Part shown: positions 16,661 through 27,346 of the stretch, in pieces
Position numbering within the stretch: the first letter of the stretch is position 1
Layout: every line of letters begins with the position of its first letter
Assembly (NCBI RefSeq): GCF_011299595.1
Contig: NZ_CP049867.1
Coordinates: forward strand, 930,001 to 994,000
From: Nocardioides sp. HDW12B
Lineage (GTDB): Bacteria; Actinomycetota; Actinomycetes; Propionibacteriales; Nocardioidaceae
DNA: 64,000 nucleotides
Direction of reading: 5' to 3'
Made by a program: the position numbers and the translations under genes
Notes under the pieces: generated by a model
The model's input: the letters and a program-made list of their open reading frames with translations, nothing else
Told to the model about the DNA's origin: nothing
Databases searched by the model: none

Positions 16661-17104
16661 GTGCTCGTCATCGACCAGAAGACCTACGACGCCATCGTCG
16701 CCCACGCCCGCCGTGACCACCCCGACGAGGCCTGCGGCATCGTCGCCGGGCCCGAGGGCTCGGACCGCGCGGAGCGGATGGTGGAGATGACCAACGCCGC
16801 CGGGTCGCCGACGTTCTACGAGTTCGACTCCACCGAGCTGCTCGAGCTCTACAAGCAGATGTGGGACAACGACGAGGAGCCGGTGGTCGTCTACCACTCC
16901 CACACGGCGACCGAGGCCTACCCCAGCCGCACCGACATCGGCCTCGCCAGCGAGCCCGGAGCGCACTACGTGCTGGTCTCCACCCGCGAGCACGGGAATA
17001 ACGAGGGCCCGGTGGAGTTCAGGTCCTACAGGATCGTGGACGGCCAGGTCACCGAGGAGGACGTCGACGTCGTCGACGCCCTGCCCGCGAGAAAGACCGC
17101 CTGA
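16661..17104 (+). CDS. mec: CysO-cysteine peptidase (JAMM/M67 metalloprotease)
   Basis: 147 residues with the JAMM zinc site: Glu23 in HPDEACGIVAG, then His80, His82, Ser90 and Asp93 in HSHTATEAYPSRTD. In M. tuberculosis Mec releases cysteine from the CysO-cysteine adduct in the cytosol. The next genes are cysO and cysM, completing that pathway. The start GTG at 16661 is preceded by CTACCCTGGAGCC. Confidence 0.93.
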   Translation: MLVIDQKTYDAIVAHARRDHPDEACGIVAGPEGSDRAERMVEMTNAAGSPTFYEFDSTELLELYKQMWDNDEEPVVVYHSHTATEAYPSRTDIGLASEPGAHYVLVSTREHGNNEGPVEFRSYRIVDGQVTEEDVDVVDALPARKTA

Positions 17105-17204
17105 AACCCGGTCCACGGGGCACGATCACCCGAGCGAGACCCGCACCACCCGGAACACACCCCAGCACCCACCTGCACCCCGCATCACGAGGAGCGAGCA
17201 CACC

Positions 17205-18450
<1,246 letters not shown>

Positions 18451-18939
18451 ACGCCGGTCGATCCGCGAGCGCTCCGGTGGTCGAGCAGCGAGCGCCAGCG
18501 AGCGTCGTCGAAACCTGGTGAGCTCGGCGGGGTCTCGACATCGGTGGTCGAGCAGCGAGCGCCAGCGAGCGTCGTCGAGACCTAGTGACCTGGGCAGGGT
18601 CTCGACATCGGTTGCTGCGCAACCTGCTCGACCACCGGTGGTCGAGCAGCGAGCGCCAGCGAGCGTCGTCGAGACCTGGTGACCTGGGCAGGGTCTCGAC
18701 GTCGGTTGCTGCGCAACCTGCTCGACCACCGGTGGTCGAGCAGCGAGCGCCAGCGAGCGTCGTCGAGACCTGGTGAGCTCGGCAGGGTCTCGACGTCGGT
18801 TGCTGCGCAACCTGCTCGGCCACCGGGGTGGGGTCTCGACGTCGGTTGCTGCGCAACCTGCTCGACCACCGGGGTGGGGTCTCGACGTCGGTTGCTGCGC
18901 AACCTGCTCGACCACCGGGGTGGGGTCTCGAGCGTCGTG
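18451..18939. repeat. Array of palindromic elements with shared ends and two centre types
   Basis: Gene-free 489-bp stretch between convergent cysM and a HAD gene. All units are bounded by GGTCTCGAC and CTCGACCACCG (or the reverse complement). Type I (starts near 18475, 18542, 18636, 18730) has the centre AGCGAGCGCCAGCGAGCGTC. Type II (near 18598, 18691, 18785, 18832, 18879) has the opposite orientation and the centre TCGGTTGCTGCGCAACCTG, itself a hairpin (GGTTGC/GCAACC). The last three type II units repeat every 47 bp. The open frames that cross it are repeat translations, not genes. Confidence 0.88.
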
Positions 18940-19728
18940 CTACTCCTCGACGAACTCGATGAGGTCGGCGACGGAGCCGAAGGTCTGGGTCGCCCGGTAG
19001 GGGAACGCGTCGACGTCCTCGGGCGACGTCGAGCCGCTGGTGACCAGCACGGTGCGCAGCCCGGCCTCCAGGCCGCTCTTGATGTCGGTGTCCATCCGGT
19101 CGCCGATCATGATCGTGGTCTCGGAGTGGGCCTCGAGGCGGTTGAGCGCGCTGCGCATCATGAGCGGGTTCGGCTTGCCGACGTAGTAGGGCTCGCGGCC
19201 GGTGGCGGAGCTGATCAGGGCCGCCACGGCGCCGGTCGCAGGCAGCTTGCCCTGCGGGCTGGGGCCGCTGACGTCGGGATTGGTGGCGATGAAGCGGGCG
19301 CCGGCGTCGATCAGCCGGATGGCGCGGGTGATCGCCTCGAACGAGTAGGTGCGGGTCTCGCCGAGCACGACGTAGTCGGGGTCCCGGTCGGTCATCACGT
19401 AGCCGATCTCGTGCAGCGCCGTGGTCAGGCCCGCCTCGCCGACGACGTACGCCTTGCCCTGGGGGCGCTGCTCGTCGAGGAACTGCGCCGTGGCCAGCGC
19501 CGAGGTCCAGATCGCGTGCTCGGGCACGTCGATCCCGCTCGAGCGGAGCCGGGCCCGCAGGTCGCGCGGGGTGAAGATCGAGTTGTTGGTGAGCACGAGG
19601 TACTTCTTGCCGGAGCGCTCGAGCGCGGCGATGAACTCGGGAGCCCCGGGGATGGCCTCCTCCTCGTGGACGAGGACGCCGTCCATGTCGGTCAGCCAGG
19701 TCTCGATGGGTCGCGTGGGACTCGTCAT
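18940..19728 (-). CDS. HAD-IIA family sugar/nucleotide phosphatase (NagD-like)
   Basis: 262 residues. Nucleophile pair Asp14/Asp16 in [13 protein letters not shown]; motif II in [11 protein letters not shown]; Lys in [11 protein letters not shown]; acidic motif IV in [18 protein letters not shown]. The order, with a large cap after motif II, is that of NagD/4-nitrophenylphosphatase enzymes, which dephosphorylate small cytosolic phosphometabolites. Substrate not predictable. Its 3' end abuts the repeat array; it is divergent from the acyltransferase gene. Confidence 0.9.
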   Translation of the reverse strand: MTSPTRPIETWLTDMDGVLVHEEEAIPGAPEFIAALERSGKKYLVLTNNSIFTPRDLRARLRSSGIDVPEHAIWTSALATAQFLDEQRPQGKAYVVGEAGLTTALHEIGYVMTDRDPDYVVLGETRTYSFEAITRAIRLIDAGARFIATNPDVSGPSPQGKLPATGAVAALISSATGREPYYVGKPNPLMMRSALNRLEAHSETTIMIGDRMDTDIKSGLEAGLRTVLVTSGSTSPEDVDAFPYRATQTFGSVADLIEFVEE

Positions 19729-19787
19729 GCGTCCAGTGTTCCAGCCTGTGCTCGTCGGAGCGTCATCGACGTGGCAGGCTTCCGGAC

Positions 19788-20459
19788 ATGATGTACCGGC
19801 TCGTCGACTCCGTGGTCAGCCCGCTGGCGCGCGCCGTGTGGCGCCCCACGGTCGAGGGCGTCGAGCACGTGCCCGCGACCGGGCCGGTGCTGCTGGCCAG
19901 CAACCACCTCTCCTTCTTCGACAGCGTCGTCATCCCGGTGGTCGCGCCGCGCAAGGTGGTCTTCCTGGCCAAGGACGACTACTTCAACAACCCCGGGCTG
20001 AAGGGTCGGGCCCAACGCGCCTGGTTCGAGGGGCTCGGCATGGTGCCGGTCGACCGCGACGACACCCGCGCCGCGATCGACTCCCTCCAGATCGCGCTCG
20101 AGGTGCTGGGTCGCGGCGAGGCGTTCGGGCTCTACCCGGAGGGCACCCGCTCGCGCGACGGCCGCCTCTACCGCGGCAAGGTCGGCGTCGCCCAGCTCGC
20201 GCTCCAGTCCGGCGCCCCGATCGTGCCGGTCGGCCTGATCGGCACCGACAGGCTCCAGCCGGTGGGCTCCTCCGTGCCCCGCCTGGCGAAGGTGACGGTC
20301 CGCTTCGGCGAGCCGATCCGGGTCGCGGGGGAGTACGACGGCGTCGCGCCCGGGCGCGCCCGTCGCGAGATCGCCGACCGGGTGATGACCGCCATCCAGG
20401 CCCTGACCGGCCAGGAGCAGGCCGGCGTCTACAACGAACGACCCGCCGACCCCCACTGA
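19788..20459 (+). CDS. 1-acyl-sn-glycerol-3-phosphate acyltransferase (PlsC family)
   Basis: 223 residues with the acyltransferase motifs NHLSFFD (His40, Asp45) and [10 protein letters not shown] (118-125), and the third block [14 protein letters not shown]. It esterifies lysophosphatidate (or a related lipid) at the membrane surface. The N-terminus [20 protein letters not shown] allows peripheral membrane contact. The 3' end forms half of a bidirectional terminator hairpin with the convergent peptidase gene. Confidence 0.9.
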   Translation: MMYRLVDSVVSPLARAVWRPTVEGVEHVPATGPVLLASNHLSFFDSVVIPVVAPRKVVFLAKDDYFNNPGLKGRAQRAWFEGLGMVPVDRDDTRAAIDSLQIALEVLGRGEAFGLYPEGTRSRDGRLYRGKVGVAQLALQSGAPIVPVGLIGTDRLQPVGSSVPRLAKVTVRFGEPIRVAGEYDGVAPGRARREIADRVMTAIQALTGQEQAGVYNERPADPH

Positions 20460-20485
20460 CGAGCAGCGGGGGACCGGCGGGTCGT
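20438..20485. terminator. Bidirectional terminator hairpin
   Basis: Stem ACGACCCGCCG...CCCCC (20438-20454) faces GGGGG...CGGCGGGTCGT (20468-20485) between the stops of two convergent genes. The left arm lies inside the end of the acyltransferase gene. Confidence 0.6.
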
Positions 20486-20498
20486 CGGTCGGGCGGGA

Positions 20499-22862
20499 CT
20501 AGCGGCAGCGGGCTCCTGGGAAGCACCCGGGGATGCCGCCGCCCGGCTGCAGCGTGCCGTCGGCGACGAGCTGGTAGCCCGCCTGGTAGCGCGCCACCTC
20601 CCGCGGGTCGTCCTGCATCACGATCGCCGCGACGGTCGTCGCGTCGTCGCCGATCGCCTGGCGCAGAGCGTCACCGCTGAGCACCCCGGAGTGGGACGGG
20701 TCGAGCGCCATCCGGTGGTAGCGCACCGGGTCGCCAGCGGCGCCGTAGGCCACCAGCTGGACGGTCCAGTCGGCGACCGGGTCGGGGTCGATCTGCGTCT
20801 GCGTCCGCCAGCCGTCCAGCGTCGCCGGGATCGCGGTCCCGCCGACGTCGATGTTGCGGACCCACCAGCCGGCCTCGGCCTGGGCGCCGTCGGTCATGTA
20901 GCGGAACGCCAGCAGCACGTCCTCGCCGGCCCAGTCCGACAGGTCGGCCGTCTGGGTCCGGTAGCCGTCCGAGCTCCCCGTCAGGCCGGGCAGCTGCGCC
21001 ACGATCGCCGGGTCCGCGTCGGGGTCGTGCTCCGACGTCGAGTCCGTCGTGGGGACGGTGGTCCAGGTCTGGCCGTCGTCCTCGGAGACCTGCACGATGC
21101 CGAAGTCCCACGCCTCCTCGATGTCCGACAGGGAGTCGAAGGACAGCGTCGGGTCGCCCTCCGGCACCGAGACGGTGCGCGCGATGCTGCGGTCGAGGTT
21201 GTCGCCGCAGCCGGAGTAGAGCGCCGGCGCGCCCGACCCGTCGGCGGGCGGCGTGGCGCAGGTGTCGTCCTCGCCGTCGGCGGTCGCCGGCGGCGTGCTG
21301 TCGACGGCCCACTCGACCGGCTCCCCGAGCGCCGTGTCGGACCCGTTGAACCGCAGGGACGAGATCTCGTCGGCCGCGAGCCAGTCGCCGCCGTCGTTGC
21401 GCAGCCGCACGTAGTCGGCGCCGTTCGCCGGGGCGCCGGCGTCGCCGTACGACTCCGGGTTGGCCCACTTGACGTGGAAGCTCAGCGAGTCGGCGGTGAA
21501 CGCGTCGGGGTTGCCGCCGGTGAGTCGGCCGCCGTCGCGGTCGATCGGTCGGTCGATGGCCACCATCACGGCCCAGCGGTGCAGGTGCGTCATGGCGTCG
21601 CCCCTGGCGCCCACGGCGTCGAGCGCCCGCTGCAGGCCACGGAGGCCGTTGGCGTCGAGACGGTGGAGCTTGGTCATGATCGCGTTGCCGTAGAGGCTGT
21701 GCAGGTACTCCATGAAGGAGTAGGCCGCGCCGTAGTCGCAGAGGATCTCCGGGCCGCCCTGCTCGCCCCACAGCGTCATGCTGTTCTCCGGGCCGCCGAA
21801 GCGACGTCCGAGGTAGCCGGCGAAGCAGGCCATGTGGCGGTCGGCGCCGTCGGCGGAGACGTTGACGCGCGGGTCGGTGTAGCCGGTGAGGGTCTGCGCC
21901 CAGTCGGAGACGCCCTCGTTGACCCAGTTCACCTCGTCCTCGTCCTCGTAGTACTCGAGGAGGTGCTGGTACTCGTGGGCGAAGGTGCCCTCGTAGTCCT
22001 GCGGCCGGGAGATGCCGAAGTTCGTCGTCGGCTGGTCGAGCTCCTCGGCGCACGCCTCGTAGTCGGCCTCGGTGCTGTTGTCGGGCGGGTTGACGCCGGT
22101 GCGGTGGATCCAGTCGTAGGCGTCGATCGTCATGATGTTGCGGTCGGCCAGCTCGTTGAAGTAGCTCCAGAAGAAGCCGGCGATGAAGGTCTGGCCGTCG
22201 GGAGTGGCGGGGGCGTAGTAGTTGCCGTCACGGACGTTGTCGACCAGCACGACGATGTCGTCGGCCTGCTTGCGCGGCACCTTCCAGTAGTCCGCGTCGA
22301 GCCCGAGGGCGGCGGCGGAGCTGTCGGCGCCGTTGCGGTCCGGCGGGACCGAGAAGACCTTCGACTCGCGGGGGTACATCGTGGTGCTGAACTCGTCGAC
22401 GAAGGAGCTGACCTGCTTCTTCGTGATCTCGGTCAGGCCGAGGTCGTTGCGGCAGTCGTCGGTGGGGAACGCGCGGTCGTTGGCGACCCACACCTGCACG
22501 TTGTCACCCATGCCTCGCAGCACGTAGCGCTTGAGGTAGGGGCCGTAGATGTCGTCGTTGGCGAGCCACGAGCGGGTGTCGCCCACCTGCGGGGCACCCG
22601 TCGCGTCGGCACGCGCCTGGCGGCGCGCGGTGACGGACTCGCCCCGGTCGAGCCTCGGGGTCTTCGCCGAGGGGACGAACTCGCGGGTGTCGTCGGTGCC
22701 GCTGGGCGCGGCGGAGGCCGGGCCCGACGGGTCGGGGGCGGGAGCCGGGGCGGCGCCTGCCGGGAGGGTCGGAAGGCCGAGGGCGATGGCCACCGCGGAT
22801 CCGGTGAGGGCCGCGGTCCACAGGGTCGGCCGTCGCGAGGCCGTCCGTGAGGGTCTGCGCAT
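20499..22862 (-). CDS. Secreted M6-like (immune inhibitor A-type) metallopeptidase
   Basis: 787 residues. A signal peptide (TLWTAALTGSAVAIALGLPTLPAGAA) and a propeptide-like stretch precede the zinc site HEYQH (296-300). WVNEGVSDWAQTLTGY downstream provides a Glu ligand, as in gluzincin-like M6 relatives. The C-terminal half holds beta-sandwich modules (DRSIARTVSVPEGDPTLSFDSL, LLAFRYMTDGAQAEAGWWVRNIDVGG), like the immune-inhibitor-A tail. It is exported and probably degrades extracellular protein. It replaces the rhomboid protease gene found at this position between cysM and murI in M. tuberculosis. Start ATG at 22862. Confidence 0.85.
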   Translation of the reverse strand: MRRPSRTASRRPTLWTAALTGSAVAIALGLPTLPAGAAPAPAPDPSGPASAAPSGTDDTREFVPSAKTPRLDRGESVTARRQARADATGAPQVGDTRSWLANDDIYGPYLKRYVLRGMGDNVQVWVANDRAFPTDDCRNDLGLTEITKKQVSSFVDEFSTTMYPRESKVFSVPPDRNGADSSAAALGLDADYWKVPRKQADDIVVLVDNVRDGNYYAPATPDGQTFIAGFFWSYFNELADRNIMTIDAYDWIHRTGVNPPDNSTEADYEACAEELDQPTTNFGISRPQDYEGTFAHEYQHLLEYYEDEDEVNWVNEGVSDWAQTLTGYTDPRVNVSADGADRHMACFAGYLGRRFGGPENSMTLWGEQGGPEILCDYGAAYSFMEYLHSLYGNAIMTKLHRLDANGLRGLQRALDAVGARGDAMTHLHRWAVMVAIDRPIDRDGGRLTGGNPDAFTADSLSFHVKWANPESYGDAGAPANGADYVRLRNDGGDWLAADEISSLRFNGSDTALGEPVEWAVDSTPPATADGEDDTCATPPADGSGAPALYSGCGDNLDRSIARTVSVPEGDPTLSFDSLSDIEEAWDFGIVQVSEDDGQTWTTVPTTDSTSEHDPDADPAIVAQLPGLTGSSDGYRTQTADLSDWAGEDVLLAFRYMTDGAQAEAGWWVRNIDVGGTAIPATLDGWRTQTQIDPDPVADWTVQLVAYGAAGDPVRYHRMALDPSHSGVLSGDALRQAIGDDATTVAAIVMQDDPREVARYQAGYQLVADGTLQPGGGIPGCFPGARCR

Positions 22863-23120
22863 GGAGACTCCTAGGTCGAGAGTGGCGGGTGGTTCGGGGA
22901 AGGGTGCCGAGACGGAGCCCGCTGCGACGGGGGCCCGCAGGAGGAGAGGGTGTGCTCTACCTCACCCTCAAGTGTGGCCTCGCCCACCGGCGGAACGCTG
23001 GTCCTCGCGGTCCCCTGGCGTGTCGGGCGCGCCGCGCCGTGCTCCGGGCACGCGCCACGCGCGCGCCGGGGGCGCGGTTCGTCCTCCGCCGGGGATTGCG
23101 AGCACTAGCCTGGGGCGGTC

Positions 23121-23933
23121 ATGGCGGACGCTCCTATCGGCATCTTCGACTCAGGCTTCGGTGGTCTCACCGTGGCCCGCTCCGTCATCGACCAGCTGCC
23201 CCACGAGTCGGTGCTCTACCTCGGCGACACCGCTCGCCAGCCCTACGGGCCCAAGCCGATCGGCGCGGTCCGCGAGTACGCCCTCGACTGCCTCGACCAC
23301 CTGGTCGACCAGGGCGTCAAGCTGCTCGTCATCGCCTGCAACTCGGCCAGCGCCGCGGTGCTGCGCGACGCCCGCGAGCGCTACCCCGTCCCGGTCGTCG
23401 AGGTCATCTTCCCCGCCACCCGGCGCGCGGTCGCCGCCAGCCGCACGGGCCGGATCGGCGTGATCTGCACCCGCGCGACCGCGGAGTCCATGGCCTACGA
23501 CGACGCCTTCGCCGCCGCGCCCCACGTCGAGCTCACCACCCAGGCCTGTCCACGCTTCGTCGACTTCGTCGAGGCGGGCGTGACCTCGGGGCCCGACCTG
23601 ATCGGCGTCGCCCACGACTACCTCGACCCGCTGGTGTCGCAGGGCGTCGACACCCTGATCCTCGGCTGCACGCACTACCCGCTGCTGACCGCGGTCCTGG
23701 CCTACGTGATGGGTGACCAGGTGACGCTGGTCAGCAGCGCGGAGGAGACCGCCAAGGACGTCTACCGCACGCTCGTGCGGCGCGGGCTCGAGCGCGACCC
23801 CGACCTCGGCCCGCCGACGTACCGCTTCCTCACCACCGGCCAGCCCGAGGAGTTCGGGCGCATCGGCCGACGGTTCCTCGGTCCCGAGCTGGTCACCGCC
23901 GACCAGCTCGCCTGGGTGCGGGCCGGCGCATGA
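23121..23933 (+). CDS. murI: Glutamate racemase
   Basis: 270 residues. [14 protein letters not shown] is the substrate loop, with catalytic Cys73 in ACNSAS and Cys183 in LGCTHYPLL. It makes D-glutamate for peptidoglycan in the cytosol. ATG at 23121; a 258-bp gene-free gap with no clear feature separates it from the peptidase upstream. It is followed 40 bp later by the MBL-fold gene, as in mycobacteria. Confidence 0.96.
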   Translation: MADAPIGIFDSGFGGLTVARSVIDQLPHESVLYLGDTARQPYGPKPIGAVREYALDCLDHLVDQGVKLLVIACNSASAAVLRDARERYPVPVVEVIFPATRRAVAASRTGRIGVICTRATAESMAYDDAFAAAPHVELTTQACPRFVDFVEAGVTSGPDLIGVAHDYLDPLVSQGVDTLILGCTHYPLLTAVLAYVMGDQVTLVSSAEETAKDVYRTLVRRGLERDPDLGPPTYRFLTTGQPEEFGRIGRRFLGPELVTADQLAWVRAGA

Positions 23934-23973
23934 GCACGGCAACGGGGCAGACGGGGCAGACGGGTGATCGGTC

Positions 23974-24741
23974 GTGAAGGTCACCGTGGTGGGCTGCTCG
24001 GGCTCGTACGCCGGCCCGGAGTCCTCGGCCAGCTGCTACCTCGTCGAGGCCGAGGACCCCCAGACCCCCGGGCGGACGTGGCGCCTGCTGCTCGACCTCG
24101 GCTCCGGCTCGCTCGGCCCCCTCCACCGGTACGTCGACCCGCTCACCATCGACGCGCTCGTCATCAGCCACCTCCACGCCGACCACTTCTTCGACATCAG
24201 CGGCTACTACGTGATGCGGAAGTACCACCCCACCGGCGCGCAGGCGCGGATCCCCGTCTGGGGGCCGCGCGGCACCAAGTCACGTGTGGCCCGCGCCTAC
24301 GGCCTGCCGCTCGACCCGGGGATGAACGAGGAGTTCCGCTTCCGCCGCATCAAGCGCGAGCCGATCACGCTCGGCCCCTTCACGATCACGCCGCGCCGTG
24401 TCGACCACCCCATCGAGGCTTACGCCTTCCGGGTGGAGGCGGGCGGTCGGACGCTGGTCTACAGCGGCGACACCGCCGCCTGCGAGGAGCTGACCGCGCT
24501 CGCCCGCGGCGCCGACCTGCTGCTGTGCGAGGCCGCCTTCCGCGACGACGCCGACAACCCGCCCCACGTCCACATGACGGGGTCGGAGGCCGCGGCGACG
24601 GCGCAGGCCGCCGGGGTCGCCGCGCTCGTGCTGACCCACGTGCCGCCGTGGCACGACCGCCAGGACGCCCTGCTCGAGGCCGAAGGCGTCTTCGACGGCT
24701 CGACGGTGCTGGCGGCCGAGGGCTCCACCTACCAGGTATGA
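23974..24741 (+). CDS. MBL-fold phosphodiesterase (Rv1339-like)
   Basis: 255 residues. The metallo-beta-lactamase metal site HLHADH (66-71) is followed by RVDHPIEAYAFRVE, YSGDTAACEEL and a final His in LTHVPPWHD. The location between murI and rph matches Rv1339 of M. tuberculosis, described as an atypical class II cAMP phosphodiesterase; the function here is inferred from that synteny and the fold. GTG start at 23974. The stop overlaps the next start (ATGA). Confidence 0.87.
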   Translation: MKVTVVGCSGSYAGPESSASCYLVEAEDPQTPGRTWRLLLDLGSGSLGPLHRYVDPLTIDALVISHLHADHFFDISGYYVMRKYHPTGAQARIPVWGPRGTKSRVARAYGLPLDPGMNEEFRFRRIKREPITLGPFTITPRRVDHPIEAYAFRVEAGGRTLVYSGDTAACEELTALARGADLLLCEAAFRDDADNPPHVHMTGSEAAATAQAAGVAALVLTHVPPWHDRQDALLEAEGVFDGSTVLAAEGSTYQV

Positions 24742-25451
24742 GGCCATCCATGACCACGACCACGAGGACGACGAGAAACCCCCCGACCAGGACGGTCGCG
24801 TGCGTCGCGGCACTGCTGCTCACGCTGGTGCTCGGCTCCGCCGCCCTGCCCGGGGCCCACGCGCGCGAGCAGGCCGCGCCGGAGGGGGAGCCGGCCGGGG
24901 CGCCCAGCGCGGCGCCCACCGTGCTGCCGCAGGTCACCCTCGAGGCGTCCCGACCGCGCGCGCCCGCGCGCCACGTGGTGCGCTACCGCGTGGAGACCCG
25001 CGGTCGCATCGTGGCGAGCACGGCCGTCTTCCGCCGGCAGGTGCAGGAGACCTTCGACGATCGGCGCGGGTGGCGTGCCTCGGGCATCGAGTTCCGTCGC
25101 GTGGCCACCGGCGGCACCCTGTCGGTGGTGCTCAGCGAGGCCTCGAAGGTGCCGACCTTCTCGTCGGGGTGCAGCGCGCAGTGGAGCTGCCGCGTCGGCC
25201 GCTACGTGGTCATCAACCAGATGCGGTGGAACGGCGCCAGCACGATGTGGCGCAACAAGGGCCGCACGCTGCGCTCGTACCGTCACATGGTCGTCAACCA
25301 CGAGACCGGTCACTGGCTGGGGCTGGGCCACCGCGGCTGCCCCCGCCCGGGCTCGCTCGCACCCGTGATGATGCAGCAGTCCGTCGACCTGCAGGGCTGC
25401 CGCCCCAACCCCTGGCCCCTGCCGGGCGAGCGGAACGTCCCCCGGTTCTGA
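24738..25451 (+). CDS. DUF3152 secreted protease-like protein
   Basis: 237 residues: a signal peptide (VACVAALLLTLVLGSAALPGAHA), a Pro/Ala linker, then a DUF3152 domain. VVRYRVETRGRI and FRRQVQETFDDRRGW lead to VVNHETGHWLGLGHRGC, a zincin site HETGHWLGLGH, and PVMMQQS, a Met-turn like that of metzincins. It is thus probably an exported metalloprotease. Two cysteine pairs are present. It starts within the stop of the MBL gene, and its own stop overlaps the next start (TGATG), indicating a coupled operon. Confidence 0.85.
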   Translation: MRPSMTTTTRTTRNPPTRTVACVAALLLTLVLGSAALPGAHAREQAAPEGEPAGAPSAAPTVLPQVTLEASRPRAPARHVVRYRVETRGRIVASTAVFRRQVQETFDDRRGWRASGIEFRRVATGGTLSVVLSEASKVPTFSSGCSAQWSCRVGRYVVINQMRWNGASTMWRNKGRTLRSYRHMVVNHETGHWLGLGHRGCPRPGSLAPVMMQQSVDLQGCRPNPWPLPGERNVPRF

Positions 25452-26656
25452 TGGCGGGCGTCTCCTCGTCGCGGCTCGTCGGCCTCGACCTCGCGCGTCT
25501 CGTGGCCCTGCTGGGGATGGTCGCCGCCCACCTGCTCACCGGCGTCGTGGACGGCCGGGTCACGCTGACCCACCAGGTGGTCGCCGGGCGCTCGTCGGGA
25601 CTGTTCGCCCTGCTGGCCGGCCTCGCGATCGTGCTGCTGGCGCGGACCCGGGAGCCCGTTCGGGGTCTCGCCTGGCGCGCGGAGCAGGCTGCCGCCCTCG
25701 CCCGGGCCGTGGGCCTCGGCGCTCTCGGCCTGCTCCTCGGCGGGCTCGTCGACACCGGGATGTCGGTGATCCTCGCCTACTACGCCGTGCTCTTCGCGCT
25801 CGCGACGCCCTTCCTGGCGCTGCGCACCCGGTGGATAGCGCTGGCGGCCGGGGTCCTGGTGCTGGTGGGTCCGCCGCTGAGCCAGGTGCTGCGCTCGGTG
25901 CTGCCGCGCGACCGCCCCTCGGACCCGACGCCCGCCTCGCTGCTCGACCCGCTCGACCTGCTGCAGGAGCTCCTGCTGACGGGCAGCTTCCCGGTCCTCA
26001 CGTGGCTGCCCTTCGTCCTCGCCGGCATGGTCGTGGGGCGCCTCGACCTCCGGTCGGTGGACGTGACCCGGCGGCTGACGGCCGTCGGCGCCGGGCTCGT
26101 CCTGCTCGCGTGGGTCGCGGCCGACCTGTTCCTCGCCGTCCCGGGGGTGCGCGAGCAGCTCGAGCGCAGCGTCGCGCGCCCCGGGGGACCGGCGGACCTC
26201 GAGCTGATCCTCAGCCGCGGCTTCAAGGCCGTGCTCCCGACCGACACCTGGGCCTGGCTCCTCGTGCGGGCCCCGCACTCCGGCGCGTGGCTCGACCAGG
26301 TCAACGTCATCGGCAGCTCCTGCCTGGTGATCGGCCTCTGCCTCGCCGTCGGTCGCCGCGTCCCCGAGCGCCTCGTCGTGCTGACCGGGGCCGGGTCGCT
26401 GACGCTGACGCTCTACACGCTCCACGTCGTCTCGCGCGACCGCGGGCTGGTGCCCGTCGACGGCCCGGACCAGCTCCTGCCGCAGGTGCTGGTCATGCTC
26501 GCGCTGGGTGCTCTCGCGCACCGGCTCGGGCGGCGCGGACCGCTGGAGGCGGTGCTGACGAGGATGTCGCGGGCCGCGCGCGCCGCCGTCGTCGTCGCGG
26601 TGCCGGAGGCCGAGCCCGACGTCCCAGGAGTGACGGTGCGCGGGGGACGCGGCTGA
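25451..26656 (+). CDS. DUF418/DUF1624-like integral membrane protein, paralogue 1
   Basis: 401 residues, about ten membrane helices. It starts SSRLVGLDLARLVALLGMVAAHLL, the motif of heparan-alpha-glucosaminide N-acetyltransferase-like and DUF418 proteins, and ends [12 protein letters not shown]. These proteins are thought to acylate envelope sugars or lipids; not shown here. The gene at 30551-31774 is a clear paralogue of the same length and order of motifs, including VLTWLPFVLAGMVVGRLDLR versus [20 protein letters not shown]. The start overlaps the DUF3152 stop. Confidence 0.82.
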   Translation: MAGVSSSRLVGLDLARLVALLGMVAAHLLTGVVDGRVTLTHQVVAGRSSGLFALLAGLAIVLLARTREPVRGLAWRAEQAAALARAVGLGALGLLLGGLVDTGMSVILAYYAVLFALATPFLALRTRWIALAAGVLVLVGPPLSQVLRSVLPRDRPSDPTPASLLDPLDLLQELLLTGSFPVLTWLPFVLAGMVVGRLDLRSVDVTRRLTAVGAGLVLLAWVAADLFLAVPGVREQLERSVARPGGPADLELILSRGFKAVLPTDTWAWLLVRAPHSGAWLDQVNVIGSSCLVIGLCLAVGRRVPERLVVLTGAGSLTLTLYTLHVVSRDRGLVPVDGPDQLLPQVLVMLALGALAHRLGRRGPLEAVLTRMSRAARAAVVVAVPEAEPDVPGVTVRGGRG

Positions 26657-26658
26657 GC

Positions 26659-26686
26659 GCTCGGCCGTCCCCTCAGGCAGCCGAGC
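26659..26686. terminator. Hairpin between convergent genes
   Basis: GCTCGGC (26659-26665) pairs with GCCGAGC (26680-26686) around a 14-nt loop in the 33-bp gap between the DUF418-like and response-regulator stops; likely used in both directions. Confidence 0.45.
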
Positions 26687-26689
26687 TGG

Positions 26690-27346
26690 TCACGCTCCTT
26701 CGGCGTCGTTGACGATGAGCGCGACCTGCACGCGGTTCTCGACGCCCAGCTTGGTGAACAACCGGCCCACGTGGGCCTTCACCGTGGCCACGCTGAGGTG
26801 CAGCTGGTCGGCGATCTCGGCGTTGCCGAGGCCGCGGCCGACCGCGACCGCCACCTCGCGCTCACGCTCGGTCAGTGCGCCCACGCGGTCACGGGCGCGC
26901 GCGCGGCGCACCGGGTCGGTGCCGGCGGTCACCCGCTCGATCAGCCGGCGGGTGGCGGTGGGCGAGAGCATCGGCTCACCGGCCGCGGCACGTCGTACGG
27001 CGTCGACGAGGTCCGGGGGAGGTGTGTCCTTGAGCAGGAAGCCGGAGGCGCCCGCCTCGAGCGCGCGGACCACGGCGTCGTCGACGTCGAAGGTCGTGAG
27101 CACGACGACCAGGGGCGGCTCGGGCAGGGCGGTCAGCGCGCGGGTCGCCTCGAGGCCGTCCACGCGGGGCATCCGCAGGTCCATGAGCACGACCGCGGGT
27201 CTCAGGGCGCGGGCGGCGACGAGCGCCTCGGCCCCGTCGGCCGCTTCGCCCACGACCTCGAGGTCGGGCGCCCCACCCAGGATGAGAGCGAGACCCGAGC
27301 GGACCAGGGGGTCGTCGTCGACGACCAGGATCCGGGTGGGGGTCAC
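26690..27346 (-). CDS. NarL/LuxR-type response regulator
   Basis: 218 residues: a receiver with acidic Asp10-12, phospho-acceptor Asp56 (AVVLMDLRMPRVDG) and Lys in FLLKDTPP, then a LuxR helix-turn-helix LTEREREVAVAVGRGLGNAE with SVATVKAHVGRLFTKL. GTG start at 27346 overlaps the kinase stop (GTGA). With the kinase it forms a two-component system that probably controls the divergent ABC exporter, a common arrangement. Confidence 0.93.
   Translation of the reverse strand: MTPTRILVVDDDPLVRSGLALILGGAPDLEVVGEAADGAEALVAARALRPAVVLMDLRMPRVDGLEATRALTALPEPPLVVVLTTFDVDDAVVRALEAGASGFLLKDTPPPDLVDAVRRAAAGEPMLSPTATRRLIERVTAGTDPVRRARARDRVGALTEREREVAVAVGRGLGNAEIADQLHLSVATVKAHVGRLFTKLGVENRVQVALIVNDAEGA

Noticed and set aside
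18451-18939. CRISPR array
   Set aside because: Units alternate in orientation, have no constant repeat with unique spacers, and no cas genes are near.
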